A stretch of 14,527 nt of DNA from Candidatus Kaiserbacteria bacterium (GTDB taxonomy: Bacteria; Patescibacteriota; Minisyncoccia; Phycocordibacterales; UBA2100), in assembly GCA_019247335.1 (NCBI GenBank), contig JAFAPB010000080.1:1-14527 (forward strand), in the 5' to 3' direction. The translations under genes were made by a program, and so were the position numbers. This document shows positions 1 through 6,130 of this stretch, piece by piece; the stretch's first letter is position 1; every line of letters begins with the position of its first letter. The notes beneath the pieces are model-generated. The model had not been told where the DNA came from. It saw only the letters and a list, made by a program, of their open reading frames with translations, and searched no databases.

Positions 1-924
1 GGCAGCATTCAATACAGCGCGGCGCTCAAACCGGCGATGAACATTGACCCCTCGCCCGATATCGGCGGGGGTGACATCACGATCGTCGACGACTCCGCGC
101 TCGTGCCGGAAGAAGGCCCTGCGGGCACGATCGCGGATATCGAAAAGCCGAAGAACGCGACCATCAGCACGTATATCGTCCGCGAAGGCGACACCGTCTC
201 GTCAGTCGCGAAACTCTTCAATGTTTCTGAAGACACGATCCGCTGGGCGAATGATCTTTCGAAGGGTGCGCCGCTCACCGTCGGTGAGCAGCTCACGATC
301 CTCCCCGTCACGGGGGTACGCTACACCGTGAAGCAGGGCGATACGCTCGCCTCGATCGCGAAGAAGTACGACGCCGATGCGACGGAGATCGGCAACGCGA
401 ACGGCGTCGACGACGCGACGCTCTCGGCGGGAACGACGATCGTCATTCCGGACGGTGAGATCGCCGCGCCGCAGAGTCTCCCGACGCAGCCGGCGCCGGT
501 GCATCACATTACGCCGCTTGCGCACAACAGTGACGAGCCCGCGCACAATGTTGGTCCTGTCGGCACGTCGATTCAGATCGGCTACTACATCGCGCCGCTC
601 TCGCACTACATCGAAACCCAAGGCATCCACGGTTACAACGCGGTCGACCTCGCCGCCCCGGTAGGCACGCCGATCATGGCCGCAGCCTCGGGCCATGTGA
701 TCGTCGCGAAATCCGGCGGCTACAACGGCGGCTACGGCAGCTACGTCGTGATCCAACACGATAACGGCTCGCAGACGCTCTACGGGCACATGTCGAAGGT
801 CTCGACGTATGAAGGCGAAGACGTGCAGCAGGGCGAAGTCATCGGCTATGTCGGCGTGACCGGCAAATCGACCGGCCCGCACGTCCACTTCGAGATCAGA
901 AACGGCATCCGCAACCCCTTCTAA
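1..924 (+). CDS. LysM / M23 metallopeptidase (cell-wall hydrolase), 5' end missing
   Basis: The frame is open to the left edge, so this is the last 307 residues of a longer protein; the ATG at 37 is only the first visible methionine. Two LysM repeats (about residues 58-103 and 107-153, each with a Y-x-V-[RK]-x-G-D-T core) should bind peptidoglycan glycan chains. A Pro/His-rich linker of about 50 residues leads to a C-terminal M23 (lysostaphin/LytM-type) domain. Its zinc and catalytic residues appear as H210 and D216 in HGYNAVDL, H263 in LYGHMS, and H294/H296 in HVHFEI, numbered from base 1. This family cleaves peptide cross-bridges of peptidoglycan outside the membrane. The first motif has H-x5-D rather than the usual H-x3-D. 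The essential set looks complete, so the domain is probably active. Any signal peptide lies outside the window. No clear terminator follows it before purA. Confidence 0.93.
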   Translation, partial: GSIQYSAALKPAMNIDPSPDIGGGDITIVDDSALVPEEGPAGTIADIEKPKNATISTYIVREGDTVSSVAKLFNVSEDTIRWANDLSKGAPLTVGEQLTILPVTGVRYTVKQGDTLASIAKKYDADATEIGNANGVDDATLSAGTTIVIPDGEIAAPQSLPTQPAPVHHITPLAHNSDEPAHNVGPVGTSIQIGYYIAPLSHYIETQGIHGYNAVDLAAPVGTPIMAAASGHVIVAKSGGYNGGYGSYVVIQHDNGSQTLYGHMSKVSTYEGEDVQQGEVIGYVGVTGKSTGPHVHFEIRNGIRNPF

Positions 925-998
925 TATGAACGAGCTGATACAGACGCTCTATTTCGTGATTCGGCTTTTTACGTAAGTTTTGCCGGCGCGCCCCGGGC

Positions 999-1007
999 TG
1001 GTAGAGT
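999..1007 (+). promoter_or_regulatory. Extended -10 promoter of purA (leaderless type)
   Basis: TGG followed by TAGAGT (1002-1007), then 6 nt, then the ATG at 1014. A bacterial start site about 7 nt after the -10 box would fall on the start codon. A possible weak -35 (TTGCCG) sits at 980-985. No Shine-Dalgarno site is present. Inferred by comparison with six other genes here that have the same arrangement. Confidence 0.55.
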
Positions 1008-1013
1008 GCGGTG

Positions 1014-2027
1014 ATGAAAGTCACCGTCGATGTCATCGTCGATCTCCAATACGGCGATTGCGGCAAAGGAAAGGTCGCGCATCACCTCGTCCGCACCCGA
1101 AAATACTCGCACGTGCTCCGCTACAACGGCGGCTGCAATGCGGGTCACACGATATTCCACGGAGGGAAAAAATTCGTCACGCACCATATTCCCGCAGGCG
1201 TGTTCTTCGGTGTGAAGAGCGTGATCGGCTCGGGCTGCGTGCTCGATCCGGACCAGTTTTTCAAAGAGCTCAAGGAATTAAAAGCGGGCGGGCTGAAGAT
1301 AGAAGGCAAGGTCTTCGTCGCGAAGAATACCCACGTGATCACTGCGGGGAATAAAGCGGAGGACAAAAAACGCGGCGGCGTGATCGGGACGACCGGGCGC
1401 GGCAACGGTCCCGCGTATCGCGAGAAATACGGCCGCACGGGCGTGCGCGCCGATTCGATCGCGCGTCTGAAGCCGTATAGGATCGATCTCTACGAAGAGT
1501 GGTACGGTAGCCAGAAAAACGTTTCCATCCTCGCCGAAGGCGCGCAAGGATTCGGGCTCGATATCGATTGGGGTGATTACCCGTTCGTCACTTCGAGCCA
1601 CTGCACGACCGCTGGGGCGCTCCTCAACGGCCTTCCGGCGGACTCCGTGCGCGAGGTTTGGGGCGTCGCAAAGATCTACGAGACGTATGTGGGCAGCAAA
1701 AAGTTCCAGCCGAAGAACGAGCCTATATTGAATACGATCGGCGATCTCGGCGAAGAGTACGGCGCGACAACCGGACGCCGCCGACAAGTCAACTGGATGG
1801 ACATGCAATTACTGGAGCGCGCCGTGCGCCTCAACGGCGTCACGCACGTCGTTTTCAGCAAAGTCGACGTCTTGCGGGCAGCGGGTGCATGGGCCGTGAT
1901 CGAGAAGGGTAAGAAAGTCAGCTTCAGGAGCGAGAAAGCGATGAAGGATTTCGTATGGAAGCGCATGAAATCGCTTGGCATTCCCCGCTCGCGCGTCTAC
2001 TTCTCCGAGCACAAAGACCGCATCTAG
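1014..2027 (+). CDS. purA: Adenylosuccinate synthetase, short form (PurA/PurZ-related)
   Basis: PurA joins IMP and aspartate using GTP to make adenylosuccinate, the committed step to AMP. The 337-residue protein matches the short archaeal/phage-type form, not the roughly 430-residue bacterial one. The P-loop region is DLQYGDCGKGK: the catalytic Asp (D15, equivalent to E. coli D13) is kept, while the following Glu of GDEGKGK is Cys16. Other landmarks are NAGHT with the catalytic H45, GTTGRGNGPAY, and the aspartate-binding loop ATTGRRR. The DLQ[YF]G opening resembles phage PurZ (2-aminoadenylosuccinate synthetase), but PurZ replaces the catalytic Asp by Ser or Gly, as I recall. ATG 1014 is chosen over GTG 1011 because the extended -10 box ends 6 nt before it. 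No other purine gene is nearby, which fits salvage of IMP. The substrate (IMP or dGMP) is not settled by sequence alone. Confidence 0.88.
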   Translation: MKVTVDVIVDLQYGDCGKGKVAHHLVRTRKYSHVLRYNGGCNAGHTIFHGGKKFVTHHIPAGVFFGVKSVIGSGCVLDPDQFFKELKELKAGGLKIEGKVFVAKNTHVITAGNKAEDKKRGGVIGTTGRGNGPAYREKYGRTGVRADSIARLKPYRIDLYEEWYGSQKNVSILAEGAQGFGLDIDWGDYPFVTSSHCTTAGALLNGLPADSVREVWGVAKIYETYVGSKKFQPKNEPILNTIGDLGEEYGATTGRRRQVNWMDMQLLERAVRLNGVTHVVFSKVDVLRAAGAWAVIEKGKKVSFRSEKAMKDFVWKRMKSLGIPRSRVYFSEHKDRI

Positions 2028-2788
2028 CGAACTGTCGAGTGTGCGCTCGGTGTCGCATATAACGCAGCAGCTTTTTCCGCATCTTCCGGTGAATTGATTC
2101 CGACCGTCTCTGCCGGTGTCAGATCGACCGTGATGATGCGCTTCCCGTCGGCTGCGGCGAGCTTAACGATATCGGTCAAATAATATTCATTCGTCACAGC
2201 ACTGGGAATGATGCGCTCGATCGCGGTCGCGAGCCACTTTACGTCGACGCAAAATACGCTCGGATTTACCTCCAGAATTTTCAGTTCCGCTTCAGTCGCA
2301 TCCTTGAATTCGACGATGTCTTTTACCGCTCCCTGCCCGTTGCGGATAATACGTCCGTACTTGGAAAAGGGTTCAAACCAGCCGTCGTAGTTGGGCACAC
2401 GGACCGCTCCCATAACGAGCGCATCAGGATTTGCCGACTGCGCCTGTTCGATACGTTCTATACTACTTGCCTGAACAAGCGGCTGATCGCTATAGAGCAC
2501 CAACGCAACATCATCCGTCGAAAGCGATGGGAGACATACTTTGACGGCCGATGCAGTACCTGAAATATCGATCTGCTCGATATATGTGTACGACGGTCCC
2601 AATTCTGCCCGTACCGCGTCAGATTGGTGCCCTACGACGATGATCGGTTCTTTCGTCACGCGGGAACTTTTCACCGCGTCGATCACCCACTGGATAAGCG
2701 GCTTCCCCATAAAATGAAAAAGCGCCTTCGGAGAGGTCGCGCGAAGCCTGGTACCCTTTCCGGCCGCCAAGATAATAGGCTGAATCAT
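2024..2788 (-). CDS. GlmU N-terminal-like nucleotidyltransferase (no acyltransferase domain)
   Basis: A 254-residue single-domain sugar-1-phosphate nucleotidyltransferase of the GlmU-N/MobA fold. It begins with LAAGKGTRL (7-15) and the substrate Lys K21 of SPKAL. Then come Q72-x4-G-T (base-binding strand), the metal-binding D101 in YSDQPL, GRIIR...IVEFKDA (145-164), N175, NEYYLTDIV (200-208, close to the EYYITDI of GlmU), and N232 in GIN. The left-handed beta-helix that makes GlmU bifunctional is absent, so it would make an NDP-sugar only. UDP-GlcNAc is possible, but the substrate is not proven. Its stop overlaps the purA stop by 4 nt (convergent). The sequence directly upstream of the ATG is CTCCTCC-like, the complement of a Shine-Dalgarno, so there is no ribosome site. 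By eye its codon use is less GC-rich than its neighbours. Confidence 0.85.
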   Translation of the reverse strand: MIQPIILAAGKGTRLRATSPKALFHFMGKPLIQWVIDAVKSSRVTKEPIIVVGHQSDAVRAELGPSYTYIEQIDISGTASAVKVCLPSLSTDDVALVLYSDQPLVQASSIERIEQAQSANPDALVMGAVRVPNYDGWFEPFSKYGRIIRNGQGAVKDIVEFKDATEAELKILEVNPSVFCVDVKWLATAIERIIPSAVTNEYYLTDIVKLAAADGKRIITVDLTPAETVGINSPEDAEKAAALYATPSAHSTVR

Positions 2789-2847
2789 GGAATAGGAGGA
2801 GCATACCGTTTTGCGCGCTCAACGCCAACCCAACCAACTGCGCGAAA

Positions 2848-2876
2848 TTGACACACCATCAGATGTATTATAAAAT
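2848..2876 (+). promoter_or_regulatory. Consensus promoter of the + strand nucleotidyltransferase
   Basis: A perfect TTGACA at 2848-2853, a 17-nt spacer and TAAAAT at 2871-2876. It is the best -35/-10 pair in the window and lies in an AT-rich island (about 2863-2882) inside GC-rich DNA. The expected start is near 2883, giving a leader of about 37 nt that holds a strong Shine-Dalgarno site. Confidence 0.7.
2867..2872 (-). promoter_or_regulatory. Candidate -10 box of the - strand nucleotidyltransferase
   Basis: A perfect TATAAT on the - strand, about 80 nt before the ATG at 2788, with only a weak -35 (TTGTGT-like, 18 nt upstream). It overlaps the -10 box of the opposite gene. A nearer alternative is TATGCT on the - strand, 11 nt before the ATG, which would give a leader of only a few bases. 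Confidence 0.35.
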
Positions 2877-2908
2877 ATATAACAGCTGAAACACAAACGC
2901 ACGAACGC

Positions 2909-2915
2909 GAGGAGG
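2909..2915 (+). promoter_or_regulatory. Strong Shine-Dalgarno site GAGGAGG
   Basis: GAGGAGG ends 4 nt before the ATG at 2920 and fixes that start. Such a site is unusual here, since most genes in the window have none. Confidence 0.8.
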
Positions 2916-2919
2916 CGTC

Positions 2920-3708
2920 ATGCGAATCGGACTCATTCTGGTCGCGGCTGGCTACGGCTGGCTGCGCGAAGATTCGAGCGGGAAGAGAATTTCGAAGCTG
3001 CTTGAACCGGTGAGCGGCGAGCCGCTTTTCCTTCACCCGCTTATGCGGGCCTTGCGCGCAGGCATCGAGCAAGCGGTCATTGTCGTGAACCCGCTCTACG
3101 GACCGGAAATGTTGGACGCGATCGAGGCGGCGGTAAGGAAAAATATGCTGCCCGTCCGTCCCATGGTTGTTGTTCAGCAGGATCGGTACGGTTCGGGCGA
3201 CGCGGTTATGTGCGCCATTCCGGCGGCCCGCGACTTGGGTATGACGCATGCGCTTATCGTGTACGCGGACATGCCCCGGTGGTCCATCGAGACCATGCGG
3301 ACACTCTTGGAAGAAAGCAGAAGCGACGCATGCGTTACGATGCTTACCGCGGAGCGGCACGACTCATTCCCCGCTCTTGAGCGCTATGGACGCGTTGTGA
3401 GGGATCAGTCCGGCGGGATCAGCGGCATCGTCGAGGTCGAAGACCCGGCGGCGACGTCGGATATCCTGGCCGAGCGACGAGTGAACCCGTCTTTGTGGGT
3501 GTGGAATCTGTCGTGGCTTGCCACGCATATCCCGCTCGTCCCGCCGGTCAAACGTCCGGACGGCCGGTGCTCCGAGATTTACTTGCCACCGCTCGTGCGG
3601 ATGGCTCGTGAGGAAGGAGTTTGTGTTCACGAGGTGTGCCTCGCAATCGAACGAGGGGGCGAGGCGTTGGGCGTGAACACGCCGGAAGAGCTCGCGTTCA
3701 TCCAGTAG
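2920..3708 (+). CDS. Divergent GlmU-N/MobA-like nucleotidyltransferase with altered signature loop
   Basis: A 262-residue relative of the divergent gene next to it. It keeps the fold landmarks: AAG at the first loop, QQDRYGSGDA (86-95), the metal Asp D117 in YADMP, YGRVVR...IVEVED (156-175), N189 in VNPS, EIYLPPLV (219-226) and N253 in GVN. The nucleotide-binding loop is changed. Instead of GxGTR-x5-PK it reads GYGWLREDSSGKRISK, with Trp at the Thr position and about five extra residues before the likely Lys26. Substrate and activity are unknown; a changed nucleotide or sugar preference, or loss of catalysis, are all possible. It has a consensus promoter and a strong Shine-Dalgarno site, and by eye uses more CGG, GTG and TTG codons than its neighbours, so it may have been acquired by transfer (inference). 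It ends at a clear terminator. Confidence 0.8.
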   Translation: MRIGLILVAAGYGWLREDSSGKRISKLLEPVSGEPLFLHPLMRALRAGIEQAVIVVNPLYGPEMLDAIEAAVRKNMLPVRPMVVVQQDRYGSGDAVMCAIPAARDLGMTHALIVYADMPRWSIETMRTLLEESRSDACVTMLTAERHDSFPALERYGRVVRDQSGGISGIVEVEDPAATSDILAERRVNPSLWVWNLSWLATHIPLVPPVKRPDGRCSEIYLPPLVRMAREEGVCVHEVCLAIERGGEALGVNTPEELAFIQ

Positions 3709-3730
3709 CGACAATATCGCTTGCACGTTC

Positions 3731-3765
3731 GACGGCGGAGCCTGGAGCCCCGCCGTCATCTTTTT
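3731..3765 (+). terminator. Rho-independent terminator of the + strand nucleotidyltransferase
   Basis: Perfect 8-bp inverted repeat GACGGCGG (3731-3738) / CCGCCGTC (3750-3757) with an 11-nt loop, followed by TTTTT at 3761-3765. The second arm and the T-tract lie inside the 3' end of the convergent gene (stop at 3756), so the end of each gene is antisense to the other. Confidence 0.85.
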
Positions 3766-4121
3766 GTATGGGTAAATGGACGCGAGAAATATGCGCGCAG
3801 GAAAAAGACAATCACGATGAGGGTTGCGAGATCGAAGAGAATGATTGGGGCAAAATAATTCTCCAGCGATTTCAATATATAGAAATAGTAGAGTGACGGG
3901 ATTTCATCGATTAAGAGCGCCCAGCCGATGGAATATGTCGCGAGCGATCTGAACAGGAGGCCGAGCGCGATCAGCGCGAGGCCGTACATGTAATGGTGCA
4001 TGTGGAAGCTGCCGATGATCGGGCTATGCAGCGGGTAGATATACAAAAAAATCCGCGCGACAAGAATCGTTGCGAGCATAATCACAAAGAAGCGGTCTTT
4101 CTCGCGGCGCGGCAGTCTCAT
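3756..4121 (-). CDS. Small His-rich polytopic membrane protein
   Basis: 121 residues with three or four hydrophobic segments (about 12-30, 42-60, 63-82 and 89-110). I do not recognise the family with certainty. A polar cluster, SFHMHHYMYG (about 38-47), followed by IDE near residue 74, puts His, Asp and Glu residues within or next to the membrane, which could bind a metal (inference). The ATG overlaps the comM stop as ATGA, so translation is very likely coupled to comM. Longer in-frame starts would run through the comM coding region and are not credible. It is basic at both ends (RLPRREKDR and FTHTKR). The coupling does not prove a role in DNA uptake, but a shared transcript is nearly certain. 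Confidence 0.75.
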   Translation of the reverse strand: MRLPRREKDRFFVIMLATILVARIFLYIYPLHSPIIGSFHMHHYMYGLALIALGLLFRSLATYSIGWALLIDEIPSLYYFYILKSLENYFAPIILFDLATLIVIVFFLRAYFSRPFTHTKR

Positions 4122-5662
4122 AATTCGCGCTGCCGATACTGCAAAGCTTCCAGCATGTGATTCGGCTCGATCGTCTCCGACGAGGCGAGGTCGGCGATCG
4201 TGCGCGCGAGCTTTACCGTTCGATGATAACCGCGCGCCGAGAGCTTCATTTGCTTCGCCGCCGCGACGAGCGCGTCCTCCGCTTTTTGCGTGAGATTGGC
4301 GAGGCTCTCGATCTCTTTCGGGCCCATGTCCGCGTTCGTTCTTACGTCGGTAAGTCCTGCAAAACGTGCTCGCTGCAGCGCGCGGGCGCTCTTGATGCGC
4401 TCGCGAACGAGTGCGGTCTGTCCGGTGTCGCGCTTGAGCTTCACGGCGAGGGTCTCGGGCGGCATTTCGCCCACATGCACCCACATATCAATACGGTCGG
4501 CGACGGGGCCGGAGATCTTGCGACGATAGCGATCGATCGCATTGGGCATGCAGCGGCAATCGCGCGTGCCGTATTTGTCGCACGGGCACGGGTTGAGTGC
4601 TGCGATGAGCATGAAATTAGCGGGGAAAGTTGCCGACCCGCGAGCGCGTGCGACCGAGACGCGCGCGTCCTCGAGCGGCTCGCGCAGCGCGTTCACGACA
4701 TCGCGGTGGAATTCCGGGAATTCATCGAGAAAAAGGACGCCGCGATGTGCGAGCGTGACCTCGCCCGGCTGCGGGATCGCGCCGCCGCCGATGAGCGATG
4801 CATACGAAGAGGTGTGGTGCGGCGAGCGAAAGGGCGGCCGTCGCAAAGCGTTACCGATCGCGCCCGCGAGCGAATGGATCGCCGTCACTTCCAGCATCTC
4901 TTCCTCGGAGAGATCGGGCAAAAGTCCCGCTGCGGTGCGCGCAAGCATCGTCTTCCCTGTCCCCGGCGGGCCGAAGAGCGCGATGTTGTGCCGGCCGGCT
5001 GCCGCGATCTCGAGCCCGCGCTTTGCGCTCTCCTGTCCGCGGATATCGTCGAGCGAGATGCCGAGCTCTTCGACGACTTCGGCGACCGGATCGGTAATGT
5101 GCGCAGTAAGACGAAATTCGCTCTCCGACGTGAGATGCGCGATGACCTCAGCGAGCGTTGACGCCGGATACACGGTAATCCCGGAAACGAGCGCCGCTTC
5201 GTCCGCATTCTCGTTCGGAATATAGAGTTCGGTAAAACCGCCGTCGCGCGCCGCGAGCGCGATCAAGAGCGTGCCTTTGATAGGCCGCAGCGTGCCGTCG
5301 AGCGTGAGCTCGCCCGCAAAGAGCTTCCCTTCCGCCTCGAAGACAAGCTGTTCCGATGCGAGCAGGAACGAGAGCGCAAAAGGCAGATCGAACGCAGCGC
5401 CTTCTTTCTTGAGTTCGGCGGGCGCGAGCGAGACGACGATCTTCTTGTTGCTGCGCTTGGGGGATTCGAAATCGCAATTCTTGATCGCGGAGGCGACGCG
5501 GTCCTTTGCTTCCTCGACCGCTTTGTCAGGAAGGCCGACGACCGTGAACGCGTGCAATCCGCGCGTGATATCGCATTCCACGGAAACGACATGCGCTTTC
5601 GGGAGCGCGGCTTGTGCGCCGAAGACGCGCGCGAATCCGGATCCGATCTCCTGTTTCGACAT
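4118..5662 (-). CDS. comM: ComM/YifB family Mg-chelatase-like AAA+ ATPase
   Basis: 514 residues, the normal family length. The N-terminal ChlI/Lon-like fold (about 1-180, with TVVGLPDKAVEEAKDRV near 40) precedes an AAA+ core with Walker A GPPGTGKT (231-238), Walker B VLFLDE (309-314), and NPCPCDKYG...CRC (358-371), a four-Cys cluster usual in the family. The C-terminal lid ends with SARGYHRTVKLARTIADL (475-492). In transformable bacteria ComM is a hexameric helicase that drives branch migration when incoming single-stranded DNA is integrated. ATG 5662 is used because an extended -10 box (TGC TACACT) ends 6 nt before it. The upstream in-frame extension would translate through a promoter and an 11-bp hairpin. 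It has its own promoter behind dksA and is followed by a coupled membrane protein. Confidence 0.93.
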   Translation of the reverse strand: MSKQEIGSGFARVFGAQAALPKAHVVSVECDITRGLHAFTVVGLPDKAVEEAKDRVASAIKNCDFESPKRSNKKIVVSLAPAELKKEGAAFDLPFALSFLLASEQLVFEAEGKLFAGELTLDGTLRPIKGTLLIALAARDGGFTELYIPNENADEAALVSGITVYPASTLAEVIAHLTSESEFRLTAHITDPVAEVVEELGISLDDIRGQESAKRGLEIAAAGRHNIALFGPPGTGKTMLARTAAGLLPDLSEEEMLEVTAIHSLAGAIGNALRRPPFRSPHHTSSYASLIGGGAIPQPGEVTLAHRGVLFLDEFPEFHRDVVNALREPLEDARVSVARARGSATFPANFMLIAALNPCPCDKYGTRDCRCMPNAIDRYRRKISGPVADRIDMWVHVGEMPPETLAVKLKRDTGQTALVRERIKSARALQRARFAGLTDVRTNADMGPKEIESLANLTQKAEDALVAAAKQMKLSARGYHRTVKLARTIADLASSETIEPNHMLEALQYRQREL

Positions 5663-5668
5663 GCGCAA

Positions 5669-5677
5669 AGTGTAGCA
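5669..5677 (-). promoter_or_regulatory. Extended -10 promoter of comM (leaderless type)
   Basis: On the - strand TGC TACACT, then 6 nt, then the ATG at 5662. No -35 box is possible in the hairpin directly upstream, so the TGn extension would carry recognition. No Shine-Dalgarno site is present. Confidence 0.55.
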
Positions 5678-5678
5678 A

Positions 5679-5703
5679 GCGGCGCGCACCGAGTGCGCGC
5701 CGC
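5679..5703 (-). terminator. GC-rich hairpin between dksA-like and comM
   Basis: Perfect 11-bp inverted repeat (GCGGCGCGCAC / GTGCGCGCCGC) with a 3-nt loop, 22 bases beyond the dksA-like stop. On the - strand it is followed by a poor T-tract (TTGCTACACTTTG), so termination may be incomplete. The comM -10 element starts one base after it. Confidence 0.6.
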
Positions 5704-5725
5704 CTTCCAAAATATGTGTATTTAC

Positions 5726-6094
5726 TTATTCTTCCGCGTGCTCGATGCAGGTGCGAGCGGCGGGGTTCGCTTTCAGGCGATCGAGCGAGATCTGCTCGTT
5801 ACAGACTTCGCAGAGACCGTAGACGCCTTCGTCCATCTTTTCGAGCGCTTCGGTCACATCCGTGTGGCGCTCTTCGAGTTCTTCGACGAGCGGCACGTTG
5901 GTTACCAGTTCTTCGATTTGATCGGCGACGTCGTTCGGATCCGACTCCTCGCCTTCGAATCCCTCACTCGATCCCTCCCAGTCTCCCGCATCGTTCAAGA
6001 TGCGCCCGTGCGATGCCAGTTCTTCTTCAAGATCGCCTTTCTGCGCTTCGAGCTGTTCGCGAAGCTCCTCCATCTCATGCTGCTGTAATTTCAT
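5726..6094 (-). CDS. DksA/TraR family zinc-finger transcription regulator
   Basis: 122 residues. An acidic coiled-coil N-terminal half (about 1-88) carries DPNDVA (52-57), matching the DxxDxA tip motif that DksA inserts into the RNA polymerase secondary channel. A C-terminal zinc finger follows: C95-x2-C98, 17 residues, then C116-x2-H119. Position 119 is His where classical DksA has the fourth Cys; a C3H site can still bind zinc. Such proteins tune initiation, often together with ppGpp. The protein is shorter than E. coli DksA (151 residues). ATG 6094 is chosen because TGC TATACT ends 6 nt before it. An earlier in-frame ATG at 6130 would translate the promoter itself. Confidence 0.87.
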   Translation of the reverse strand: MKLQQHEMEELREQLEAQKGDLEEELASHGRILNDAGDWEGSSEGFEGEESDPNDVADQIEELVTNVPLVEELEERHTDVTEALEKMDEGVYGLCEVCNEQISLDRLKANPAARTCIEHAEE

Positions 6095-6100
6095 GCGGAG

Positions 6101-6130
6101 AGTATAGCAAATTCCTTTTTGTACTCTCAA
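6101..6130 (-). promoter_or_regulatory. Promoter of dksA-like gene (-35 plus extended -10, leaderless)
   Basis: On the - strand TTGAGA (6125-6130), an 18-nt spacer ending in TGC, TATACT (6101-6106), then 6 nt to the ATG at 6094. Both boxes are close to consensus, and the predicted transcript start is at the start codon. Confidence 0.65.

Noticed and set aside
926..976. A 16-codon frame starting 1 nt after the M23 stop (MNELIQTLYF...).
   Set aside because: Too short, no ribosome site, no recognisable content; most likely chance in the gap before purA.
1014..2027. A Z-genome (2-aminoadenine) pathway based on the PurZ-like PurA.
   Set aside because: The catalytic Asp typical of PurA is present and no MazZ, DatZ or DpoZ gene is in the window; kept only as a question about the enzyme itself.
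2791..2873. AGGAGGA on the + strand (2794-2800) followed by a TTG-started frame of 20 codons (2811-2873), as a possible leader peptide.
   Set aside because: The TTGACA promoter lies inside the frame, not before it, and the start is a rare TTG. The AGGAGGA is probably chance, although it is the complement of the - strand region before ATG 2788.
4118..4484. Longer version of the small membrane protein extending 121 residues upstream.
   Set aside because: The extension is the comM 3' end read in another frame, Arg/Ala-rich with no homology; the ATGA overlap explains the true start.
5663..5710. Sixteen extra N-terminal residues for comM from an ATG at 5710.
   Set aside because: They are encoded by the hairpin and extended -10 box; the family N-terminus matches the shorter form.
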